Source: Terfezia claveryi (Eukaryota > Ascomycota > Pezizomycetes > Pezizales > Pezizaceae). From it: DNA of 64,000 nucleotides. Position numbers and translations under genes: made by a program. Shown here in pieces: positions 1-10,854 of the stretch (position 1 is its first letter; each line of letters opens with the position of its first letter). The notes under the pieces are model-generated. The model saw nothing but the letters and a program-made list of their open reading frames with translations. It was not told where the DNA came from and searched no databases. The stretch spans positions 124,001 to 188,000 of the forward strand of contig WHUX01000057.1 of assembly GCA_015179025.1 (NCBI GenBank). The letters are read 5' to 3'.

Positions 1-54
1 AACATTACAAGCCGCAGCCAGGAGTAGGTACTCCCTGAATTGAATGGTAAAGAC

Positions 55-3000
55 CTATAGAGCCTGTTCCCCAACCATGCCAATCTTCCTTGTCAGCAGC
101 TCCACCAGGGGTTGATAATTACGTCTACGCGCTTCGTCGAGTGCAGTCGCCCCCTTGCTTGTTTTCAGATCGAACTTCGCACCGCTCTCTAGCAACAATC
201 CCACGATTTGGACAGTGCCATGACGAGCAGCAAGGTACAGTGCGGTCTCGCCATCGGAGTTTGTGGCATCAATGCTTGCGCCTTTGTCCAGCAGCACTTT
301 CACAATCTCCAAATGGCCGTTCTTGGCTGCTATATGAAGCGCGGTCCAATTCCAGTCAGCCAAGGCATCAATGGCTGCGCCCTTGTCCAGCAGCACTTTC
401 ACGACCTCCAAATGGCTCTTCTCAGCTGCAATATGAAGCGCGGTCCAATTTGAGGCTACCGTAGCATCAATGGTTGCGCCCTTGTCCAGCAGCACTTTCA
501 CGACCTCCAAATGGCCGTTCACAGCTGCAATATGAAGTGCAGTCCAATTGTGGTCATTCAAGGCATCAATGGTTGCGTTCTTGTCCAGCAGCACTTTCAC
601 AACCTCCGAATAGCCCTTTTCAGCTGCAATATAAAGCGCGGTACAATTCCAGTCAGTCATGGCATCAATAGTTGCGCCCTTGTCCAGCAGCACTTTCATG
701 ACCTCCAAATGGCCCTTCTCGGCTGCAATATGAAGCACGGTGTAATTCCGGTAAGTCATGACATCAATGGTTGCGCCCTTGTCCAGCAGCACTTTCACAA
801 CCTCCGAATAACCCTTTTCAGCTGCAATATAAAGCGCGGTACAATTCCGGTCAGTCATGGCATCAATAGTTGTGCCCTTGTCCAGCAGCACTTTCATGAC
901 CTCCAAATGGCCCTTCTCGGCTGCAATATGAAGCGCGGTGTAATTCCGGTCAGTCCAGGCATCAATGGTTGCACCCTTGTCCAGCAGCACTTTCACAACC
1001 TCCGAATAGCCCTTTTCAGCTGCTATATAAAGCGCGGTAAAACTTCGGTCAGTCATGGTATCAATGGTTGCGCCCTTGTCCAGCAGTACTTTCACGACCT
1101 CCAAATGGTCGTTCTCAGCTGCAATATGAAGCGCGGTGTAATTCCGGTAAGTCATGACATTAATGGTTGCGCCTTTGTCTAGCAGCACTTTCATGACCTC
1201 CAAATGGCCGTTCTCAGCTGCAATATGAAGTGCGGTGCAATTCCGGTCAGACATAGCATCACTGGTTGCGTTCTTGTCCAGCAGCACTTTCACAACCTCC
1301 GAATAGCCCTTTTCAGCTGCAATATAAAGCGCGGTACAATTCCGGTCAGTCATGGCATCAATAGTTGCACCCTTGTCCAGCAGCACTTTCACAACCTCCG
1401 AATAGCCCTTTTCAGCTGCAATATAAAGCGCGGTACAATTCCGGTCAGTCATGGCATCAATAGTTGCGCCCTTGTCCAGCAGCACTTTCACAATCTCCAA
1501 ATAGCCGTTCTTGGCTGCCATATGAAGCGCGGTCCAATTTTGGTCATTCAAGGCATCAATAGTTGCGCCCTCGTCCAGCAGCAATTTCACGACCTCCAAA
1601 CGGCCCTCTTCGGCTGCTATATGAAGCGCGGTATGATTCCACTTAGTCATGGCATCAATGCTTGCACCCTTGTCCAGCAGCAATTTCACGACCTCCAAAT
1701 GGCCCCTATAGGCTGCAATATGAAGCACGGTCCAATTCCAGTTAGTCAAGGCATCAATGGTTGCGCCCTTGTCCAGCAGCACTTTCACAACCTCCGAATA
1801 ACCCTTTTCAGCTGCAATATAAAGCGCGATACAATTCCGGTCAGTCATGGCATCAATAGTTGCGCCCTTGTCCAGCAGCACTTTCATGACCTCCAAATGG
1901 CCCTTCTCGGCTGCAATATAAAGCGCGGTGTAATTCCGGTCAGTCAAGGCATCAATGGTTGCACCCTTGTCCAGCAGCACTTTCATGACCTCCAAATGGC
2001 CCTTCTCGGCTGCAATATGAAGCGCGGTGTAATTCCGGTCAGTTATGGCATCAATGGTTGCGCCCTTGTTCAGCAGCACTTTCATGACCTCCAAATAGCC
2101 CTTTTCAGCTGCTATATAAAGCGCGGTAAAATTTCGGTCCGTCATGGCATCAATGGTTGCGCCCTTGTTTAGCAGCACTTTCACAGTCTCCAAATGGCTC
2201 ACATCGGCTGCAATATGAAGTGCAGTCCATTTGCGGTTGGTCGTGGTATCAATGGTTGCGCCCTTGTCCAACAGCACTTTCACGACCTCCAAATGGCCGT
2301 TCTCAGCTGCAATATGAAGCGCGGTCCAATTCCGGTCAGTCAAGGCATCAATGGTTGCGCCCTTGTCCAGCAGCACTTTCACGACCTCCAAATGGCCCTT
2401 CTCGGCTGCAATATGAAGCGCGGTGTAATTCCGGTCAGTCAAGGCATCAATGGTTGCACCCTTGTCCAGCAGCACTTTCACAACCTCCGAATAGCCCTTT
2501 TCAGCTGCTATATAAAGCGCGGTAAAATTTCGGTCCGTCATGGCATCAATGGTTGCGCCCTTGTTTAGCAGCACTTTCACAGTCTCCAAATGGCTCACAT
2601 CGGCTGCAATATGAAGTGCAGTCCAATTGTGGCTGGTCGTGGTATCAATGGTTGCACCCTTGTCCAGCAGTACTTCAACAAGGTCTGTTCGACCCTTTTT
2701 AGCCACAATATGAATTGCAGCTTCACCAAAAATGTTTTTAGCATCAATGCTGCCTACCTTGTCAAGCAGCCGATTCGCACTCAGTTCGGCTATGAAGTAT
2801 CTTGCCCTCGTTGCTGGCACCAACAGGATCTCACCCACATTGCCCAATGCCGGCCAGGCCGTTTTCTTCCTAGCTTGGTGACCTTCTTGTCTCATTTCCG
2901 GCTCGCCATTTCTGTTGCCAGTGAGGCCCGTTGCGGTAGCACTGCGACATAATTCCAATATCTCCTCCTTCTTAGCCTTAAGCATCTCTGCCGTAACACC

Positions 3001-3771
3001 ATTACCATGCAGCTCCCTAAATAGGTCCTTCCATGCTTCCTTCGAATTCGAGCCTATAGTGAGGGCGAATGATGCAATCGAGTTCAAAGATGCAACTGAT
3101 CCTCTGCGATTGAGGCCTACGCCCGGAAATATCTGCCCGAGCTGTTCCTGGATTGCGACAAGCAGTGCGGTGTGCTGTATGAGGCTCGCATTCTGCTGGC
3201 CCAGTTGCGCCTTCTGCTCGGCCAGTTGGACACTCTGGTTTGCGACGTGGCCACTGTATTTGGTAAAAAATTAGACATGGATGGCAGAGTATAGCTTCAC
3301 AATACCAGAATGCGGCTATAGACACAATGGGGTCAGGGATCTGAAGCGGGTGTGAACTTACGCCGTGAGGCTCGTATTGAACGCAGTAAGCAGGCCAACA
3401 TGAATTACAATCCTCTCCCTAAACCCAGCCAAATCCTCCAGGCCCCATCTAAGCCGATCAAAGGATACACTGTGATTTACCGTCAAACTCTTGTATTTTT
3501 TGAGGAGAGCGTCCAGCTCCTTTATGATATTTTGTAATCCATCATGCAAAATCTTGAGGTCATTCGTGTCTTTTGCGCTTAAGGTGGAGCTGTTATTTCC
3601 GTATCCCTGATTGCATAGCTGGTCTTTGATTTGCTTGTATACAACGTGGAGGGACAAAATTTCTCGCGAGAAATTGCGGAATTGCTCGGGGGCGCCTGCG
3701 TACGCACTGTACACGTTCCACACGAGGGTCCCAGCACCCAGAAAATCGCCTACTGAAAAGCCGAAACTCAT
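55..3771 (-). CDS. Ankyrin-repeat protein with fungal STAND-type N-terminal domain
   Basis: Two exons, 3771-3362 and 3253-55, joined across a 108-base intron (GTAAGT donor, ATACAG acceptor) give a continuous 1202-residue protein. Residues 1-136 begin MSFGFSVGDFLGAGTLVWNV, a domain known from fungal NACHT, ankyrin and related STAND proteins. Residues about 139-175 are Gln/Leu-rich (repeated LxEQKAQLGQQ-like register), so a short coiled coil is likely. From about residue 310 to the end there are 26 complete 33-residue ankyrin repeats plus a degenerate cap. No NACHT or NB-ARC nucleotide-binding domain lies between the N-terminal domain and the repeats, so the usual switch module of a STAND receptor is missing. 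The likely role, by family, is protein recognition in self/non-self or stress signalling; this is inference. The reading frame is intact despite strong internal repetition, which argues that the gene is functional. Confidence 0.85.
150..2736 (-). repeat. Tandem array of 26 ankyrin-coding units, 99 bases each
   Basis: The repeats are visible at DNA level as a 99-base period (for example the recurring segment ttgtccagcagcactttca). Units fall into a few recurring types, for example NWTALHIAA, NYTALHIAA, NFTALYIAA and NCTALYIAA, followed by either HLEVV/HLEVM or YSEVV. A block of units (NW, NF with HLETVKVLLNKG) occurs twice, indicating multi-unit duplication. Variation is concentrated at the second residue of the unit and at the HLE/YSE position, while helix cores are nearly identical. 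This is the pattern expected from unequal crossing-over or gene conversion. Confidence 0.9.
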
Positions 3772-4986
3772 AGCGGAGATGGGATTTGGCTCTTGGGATT
3801 TAGGTGGTGAATTCGATTACATGGAATATCGATGAACTGCTAGGCTACCTCGTGAGGTGGGGTTTTCTATTTTTATCCTACATACGAATGAGACCGCCTT
3901 GCTAATACCTGCAGGATCTGTGTATGTATAAGTATGCAACCAATTGCAGCCCTTGTCCTTGTTGTCACCAGTGCAAGTGCAGCACCGAAGCCGTCCGTCT
4001 CCAAAAGTTCCTGGAATTTAATTACCGACGAAAGCTTGGTCTACCGTATTATCTCGAGTTATTCGCTAGCGTAATTTCGATGTGAGCTGCATACCCGGTA
4101 CCGGTACCGTAGTGCGCCAAGATATATTTGTATGGCAAATGCTGGTGGCTGCTGTATTGCTCGACAAATCTAAACCTGTTGGAGAAACAGATCGCATCCT
4201 TCTGGTGAAGTTCCTTAGTTAAGCTCACCAGAAACACTCTTGCTATAATTACGCTAGCGAATAACTCGAGGTAATACGGTATTTGTGAAACCGGTTTTGG
4301 CAGCATATATATGCATTTTATTCATATATGCTTACGGAGGGCTGTATGCAGTCATATATTTTGCATATACAAGATTACCAAACCGAAAGAAGGAAAAGAC
4401 TTTTGACCTACCTACGAGGGTTTAAGCGTACATTCCTACGGTGTTGTGCCATCCAGACTACTCTTATATTAGTCTTGTTAGCACTTCTTACTCTCCCTTT
4501 CATCTCCCCCCTTTTAACTACAGTTAGTACCTAGTGAATTAATAATATAAATGATCTAATTATTTCCTAAAATATAATTCCATATGTAGTTAGCGGGATA
4601 GTTCAAATCCAAATTTTCCGTTTAAGTTTTCCATTATTCATTCCCCACCACGATTTATTAAACAATAGCCCAAATCTCCGCCAGCTTAATACTTTGGTAT
4701 TGGGTTCTACATAAATGTTAAGGTGGAAATCTTCTCTCTCTGGTGCAAAATATTATACAAGTTTTGAGCATAGCTAGCTCACCATCGGCGGCCGCCCTGA
4801 ACCATGAATGGCTCAGGGTAACTTACATGGACAACAACAAACTGTAGTATACCCCACATCTCTAATCTAGATATCATTCCATCAGCCCAGAGAGAACAAC
4901 CATAAGAAATCCATTAATACTACATTACCCATATATATATCTAAACCCAATGTCATTTGGTATAGTAACCCTCACTTGCAGGAGCC
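3772..4986. other. Intergenic region between ankyrin and TRAPPC10 genes
   Basis: It contains the upstream region of the ankyrin gene, one MITE-like element (4044-4279) and the 3' flank of TRAPPC10. No other coding region is supported. The short open frames here have no recognisable motifs. Confidence 0.6.
4044..4279. mobile_element. MITE-like element, Tc1/mariner type, 236 bases
   Basis: Terminal inverted repeats of about 33 bases (4044-4076 and 4247-4279) begin CCGTATTA and end GCGTAATT with one mismatch. Both ends abut the dinucleotide TA (4042-4043 and 4280-4281), the target duplication typical of the Tc1/mariner superfamily. The interior has no transposase, so this is a non-autonomous element. 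Confidence 0.75.
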
Positions 4987-7900
4987 TCACTCATCCTTCA
5001 ATCCCAACCCCATCACACTCGCCCTATCATTCCCACCTTCCCCACAAATCTCACCTCTCGCCCCGCTAACAGCAACCGTAACGCTCCTCACATCCCTCCC
5101 CACAGTTACTACCTCCCCCCCATTGACATAATCTGTTTCGACCACCACGCCATCCCCCATACCCCCAAGGCCATCCTGCCCATCACCCTTCCTCCCTGTC
5201 GTAATCGCCTTGATTTCCACTCCAGGTAATGGTACTGCCCCTGTCCTCAGCGGTATAAGAATTAAATTCAGTCTCAACCCTTCTTTCTCTTTCTCCTCAC
5301 TATCCTTATCGCCACTCCCAATATATGGAGGAATAGAAAAAGTCCCACGCCTTCGGCCTGCAATCAGCCAAGTATCCGCTCCTAGCACGGCCGAGTTTAT
5401 AGCCGGTGACGACATGGAAGCCATTCCTAGTGTAGGTGGGGGTGGTGGAGGTGGCTGAATGAGTTGATATGAAAACTCCATTGGTGCTGGGGCCTCCTCC
5501 TCGGTGGCTTGATGGTGAGTAAAGTGACAGTGACGGTGGGATTGCTGAGGTATAGCCCACTCTCGGGACCATTGTATATGTAACTCTGCCGGGACTCGTT
5601 CCCCGGCAATTAGTATTCGCTCCGGAGTATACCCCAGCGAGCCGTGAGCTTGTTCGTTTGGGAATAGTTTAAGCTCCACCGTACATATTACGTCCACAGC
5701 AGGTACTTCCACCGGAATGACCAACGCCCTCGACACACCAGCCCCATTAACATCCCCATAAATTCCCCCAAAGCCCAACTTTACTACCCTCCCCTGCTCC
5801 CCTTCCCTCTTCTCTCCTTGCCACCACTCTTTCAACCATGCCTCAACTCTTTGCCTCTCCCCTCCCTTTCCTCCCCTCCCAGCACTTATACCCTCCAAAA
5901 CCTCTCCCCAACCCCACCCCTCCCATCCTCCCAGCCCCACCTCGCGCACTACACCCCATACTTCCATTTCTTCGATGCTCCGCTGCTCCAACCTCTCCTT
6001 CAGATGACCCACCAACAAATTCTCATATTCCCTCAACCCCGCCTTCTTCAGATCCCTACTTAGCACACCAACCACAGTACTCACAACCTCCTCATCAACG
6101 CTTCTATACGTAATGTGCAACTGCAGCGCCCCAGGCTTCTTCGCTGTCACCAGCGCCCCCCCAGAACTCTCTTGTTTCGCCTCTCTCCTCCTCCTTATCC
6201 TATACACGAACTGCCCCGCCTGCCTCGGCACAACTAACCACCCTTCTCCCCCAACTACCTCTCCACCAGGACTTGCACTCTCCGTGATAAACCCTGTCCG
6301 TGTACCATCTAGTCTCGCACCTAGGATCACCAGTGGTATATCCAACGCCGTGCTAACTTGAAACTTACTAAAAAGTACGTCCCGCTTAAACACATCCTGG
6401 ACATTAACCGCCAACGGCAACGCAACAGTAACCGTTTGCTGCACTGCATAGGTATACTCTCCCGTTTCGGTAATATAAACCACCTCCACTCTCACACCCA
6501 GCGCTCCTAATTCTCGTTCGGCACTATATGGTACCCTGAGTACCAACTCCGTCCGTGGAGGAATATCCTTCAATTTCACCTTCCCATCCTCTAGATCTAC
6601 TCCAGGAGCGTGTGCATGCGTAAGCAGTTCTACCTCACGCATCATCATCCTTAGTCCCGCTGTTGCAGACTTCGCTCCAACTTCCGCAGATAATACATGA
6701 TTCCACCCATTAGTGATCACCAACTCGACCTTCTTCCCCCGGTCGAGATGTACAGTCTCTGGCAGCCTCAACTGCACCGCCAGTGACTCTGGATGAGGGA
6801 AAAAGTGCAGCCGATTTCTTTTCGCTGCACTGATTGCTGCTGCTGCATTCGATGCCGTGAGGGCGACAGGGGTAGCGGGGGTCGTCTTGCCGAGAATCTC
6901 ATGGACGAAAGAGATATTATGGGCACTAATAACTATCTGATCGACCATATACGTCCCAGGGATGTTCTGGTTTGTCTCCAGCCATATCCGCTGTGTGCCT
7001 CTGCGGATGCGGATACCCTCACCAGTCTCCGATGGAGGAGAGGCCATCCAGATTTCCCTACTCGCTAAGCCACCAACCATGCTGACCACCCTGACCTTGA
7101 CCATCTGCACAGACATCTCTTCATCCAGCAAATACCGAAACTTCACCAGGACTTTATATCCGTCCCGGCCCTCTCCTAGCTGCCTCGGATATGGCTCTAC
7201 CAGGATATCTGTAAAGAATTGATTCATGGGACTGGTAATATGCTGCGCCAACTTATCGCTGATGGAAATGATTTCCGAAACGTACCCTCTGACATCAAGA
7301 CCAGCCTCCTCCTCCTCTTGCGAAGGTTCCACATCGACATCGTTCTCCTTGCCCCTTGGCCGAAACTCATCAATCAGTGGAGTATGTGGAATTACGTTCG
7401 CAACAGTTGCAATCCGTCGCCAATCCCATTTTATCTTCGTACTTGCAGATTTTGCCAATAGTTTAAGAAGCACGCGGACGTAATCTTCCCGACGATGCAG
7501 CATTTTCAGACACTTGGCATACATACTCAGCAGATTCGTCTCGATAAGACTCCATCCATCTCCTTCATAAAAGGTGGTCAATTTCTCGAGATAATGAGCC
7601 GCCATATGATAATCCTGAAGATGGCTAGCACCGTTCCTCATCAGCATCTCCAATCTTCACCTAAGCATCAGTGTACTCACAATTTCAGCGCCGCTAAATC
7701 TACAACCACCCTCTCCCCACTCTTCACCCGCTTTCCGATTGTAAAATGCCTCCGCGCCTTCTCACTCAACTCCTCAAATAGCTCATAAAACCCTATCTCA
7801 CTATCCACCGCCTTTCTCAGCAACTTATCTCGAATTCCACACCCGACCTCGAACCCGTCCAAACCCGCCTCCCGTGCCCCATCAGCATTGCCGTTCTTCC

Positions 7901-10350
7901 CCTCATCCTCACCCTCATCAGCCAAACTGATCTCCTGCAGTCCCGGCGTCTTCACTTGCTCAAACCAGCTCTTCTTCTTCATCGCTCCCTTTACTCTCGA
8001 AGAAACCTTCCCCTCACTCCCCCACTCCCCCATCCATCCTTTCCTTCTCGCAAACCCCTCAACCAAACTCCTCGCCAATATCAACAGGTCACCCCTCGCA
8101 GCACACAATTCCTCTAGACTTGGATTACCTTGCTCCTGTGTTTGAATCCTTTCTGGGGGTAGTGCAAGTGGGCCCCTCCCACTAATAATAATACTCGTCG
8201 GTCGGCTACCTACATTTCCGACCATAAACCCGGTTTGTTCCAATATCGGCGTCCCTGATAGACTGCTAGTTCTCCGTGGAAACAATCCTGCAGTGGGGGG
8301 TGTATTTACTTGACTGTCAATGCCCCATAACACCTCCCTGGGTATACCCCGGGCTTCTGTCTGTTCCAGGAGCTGCATACATACTGAGAACATCCAGTTC
8401 TTGACGATATCATCGATAAGGTTCCCAATGACACGCTCCTTCTCTTCCTCCTCATCTTGATCCCTCCAAGCCGGCTCAGGGGTCGGGTTAGATCTTCGCC
8501 ATCCCCTGCAGAGGTCCTGTCGGAGAATGCGTCCAACATTCGTTACAAAAGTCAAACCCCGCCGGAGAAGGGAAGTGAGGTGTTTCAAGTCCTCTTCACC
8601 AGGTTGTAATGACAGTGGATTAGCTGGGGCATTGCTAGGAGCCTCTGGAGGGTATGTAGTCCAATTATAAGAAGCGGAGGTCACTGTGGGTGTTTGAACC
8701 ATAGAGCTTGTAGCACCACCGAGACGCAGCAGTAAATTAGACTGCCGCGCGAACAGGTAACACTCAAAATCGAAAATCGAAATCCGATTTGATAGGATAA
8801 GCTCCCTATATGGTTTTTTGTATGGTGACAGTGGGGGCGCATTCTCACTTAATGACAGCTCTGGCACTTCCTCATCATCTGCATCTTTAAACTCCGACTC
8901 TGTCTCATGGACCGTCGTCGATCCTTCCATACTATTATCCCGCCTCATCACCGCCCCAGCTATTCCGTCACCGACATCACTAGCATCCCCCACCACCGTA
9001 CTCGCCTGACTTCCTCCATCTGTCTCAATTGTCAAACCCCCTTCAGCTTCCTCATCCTCATCCTTTCGCCTCTGCTGCGCCCTTAACTTCCTCCTGAGCC
9101 TATCCTGCGCTTTATAGACCCATCCCCTCGTCTCCTCCGTCCAATCTTCAATTCCCAGCGCACCCTTCCCCTTCTCCTCCTCCTCTGTCAGGAAATCTTG
9201 CAACCCCACAGCCAACTCGTCATATAGAATTAAACTATCCTCCACCAGGCCTACACTCTCAAAGGCCCTTGCCAAACCCTCTTTCAACACAAAGAACGTG
9301 CAGAAATTCCACCCAGGTAACATCCTCTGAGAGTCCCGCTCTTTCACATCCTCCTCATATTGAGCCACCCGGAGATCGAAACTACTTAATATTTGAGTCT
9401 TGAATTTTGTAATCAACTCTTGATATGCCGCTTCCGTCTCCTCCTTTGGTTCCGGTGGACTAGACCATAATGTATACGGGGGTACCGGCACCGTTGGGCT
9501 CAATAACGATAAATCCGAATGATTAGGATGAATTCTTAATTGTATAACTCGGTCTTTGATCCCCACTTTACTAGTCGTATTGAAATCACTCCTAATCTTC
9601 TCCAGAAGCGTCGTAGTCCCTTTCATCCCCGCCCATCCTCTCGTTGCTGGCTGAGCTCCCACAGGATGCGCCTGCGCTCTTGGCTGTGCATACGCCGCCG
9701 TCCCAGGCAGTAAAACATGAAGAATTAACCACTCACTGGCATCATGTTGTTTCGCCACATCTCCTTTCGCAGAGCTTCCAGTACTGGTTGCCGGTGGCGC
9801 AAGGGAACTGCTGGAACCCCCACCTCCCGCCCCCGACGAGGTCGCCGTCGGCGAAGCAGCTGCATGCGTGGAGACCCATTCCCGAAGTAGCCTCCTCGAG
9901 GTCGATTTGTATTGATCGTTATCATCGCACCTTAAAATATACAACTTCAGGTAAGGTGTATTCCTCAACCCTGGGATCTGGTGCCTTCGTCTCTTTCCTC
10001 CCACCGTAGGGCCCGTGAGTGTTCCCTGTGTAATCCCTGAGTTAACAGATGGAGTGAGGCTACCCCTCCGGCCATTAGTCGGGGTCTGATGTGGTATCGG
10101 TGATCCATTCCCGGTATATGGTACGAGCTCGACATGGAGGGTCGATATCGATCGTAGCGGCCGAGTGGGTGACTTCCAATGAAGATTCCGTAACGGAAGG
10201 TGAGCTCTCAGGTCGTTCTCGATGAGGGGGAAGACGGAGGAAGGGTCCCAGTAACTGTGCGTCTCGTTCGGAATTAGCACTAGGAGCTTCGAAGGGTCTC
10301 TCTGGCAACGAGATTACCTACGTGACGGTAACTTTGGATGAGGACTCCAT
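4987..10350 (-). CDS. TRS130: TRAPP II complex subunit TRAPPC10 / Trs130
   Basis: This is a subunit of the TRAPP II tethering and Rab-exchange complex acting at the late Golgi and endosomes. Three exons (10350-10322, 10254-7681, 7624-4987) are separated by introns of 67 and 56 bases, both with CTAAT/CTGAT branch sites, giving 1746 residues. The first exon is only 29 bases. It starts MESSSKVTV and splices into TYWDPSSVFPLI, matching the conserved fungal Trs130 N-terminus. The next segment, LRNLHWKSPTRPLRSI, is the family hallmark. Later segments DASEWLILHVLLPGT, LLEKIRSDFN and ISIFDFECYLFARQSNLLLRL also fit. The carboxy half carries the beta-rich adaptin-like region. Acidic and Ser/Pro-rich inserts make it longer than yeast Trs130 (about 1100 residues). 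Without the micro-exon the frame would open only at a GTG codon, so the first exon is needed. Confidence 0.92.
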
Positions 10351-10854
10351 GGAGTGTTGGGGTTGAATTAAAGTAGAATCCGCAACAATGGTTGGACAAC
10401 AAACAAGCTCAGGCAGGATGGATACGGACGCAGCGCCGACACGAGCTTGGCGCTCGCTGGAGGCAAGTGATCACGTGGTGGCTGTGTTCGAGCAACGAGG
10501 CCGTATTCACAGATTACATCAAGTATCTATTTCCATCATCCCAATCACGGGAGGACGCCAAAGAGCTTTAAAAGGATATACCAGAAAGGCTGGAAACTTC
10601 GGCAAGTATCAGCCACCGAGTATCTGCCGGTGTCTAGGGATATTACAACACAGCAAATAAACCATATACAAAGAATCAAAAGTGCATCACCATTCAAAAC
10701 AATGAAGCCACCAAATCACAAAAGGGCCGGCCGCCAAACAAACTACAAAAGATACCATAAAATTCCACATCTTGAATGAAGACGATAGCAAGAACTCGAT
10801 GCCGTGACACCCCCTTGCGTTGTATATCGTCCTTGAATCCAAACATTATCATAT
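10351..10854. other. Promoter region of TRAPPC10 and 3' flank of kelch gene
   Basis: A spacer of about 500 bases between two genes on the same strand. It contains a perfect CACGTG E-box at 10472-10477 within GATCACGTGG, a possible bHLH/bZIP site. A plus-strand open frame of 90 codons (10388-10660) has no recognisable motif and is not called. Confidence 0.4.

Noticed and set aside
150..2736. Regular repeats that might suggest a CRISPR array
   Set aside because: The units are adjacent 99-base coding repeats without unique spacers, in a eukaryotic gene.
90..2952. Long plus-strand open frames across the ankyrin array
   Set aside because: They mirror the 99-base periodic antisense gene and have Cys/Gln/Leu-biased repeats with no domain. 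They are shadows of the minus-strand gene.
10388..10660. Plus-strand frame of 90 codons beside the TRAPPC10 start
   Set aside because: No motif, no clear splice extension, and it occupies the expected promoter of the minus-strand gene.
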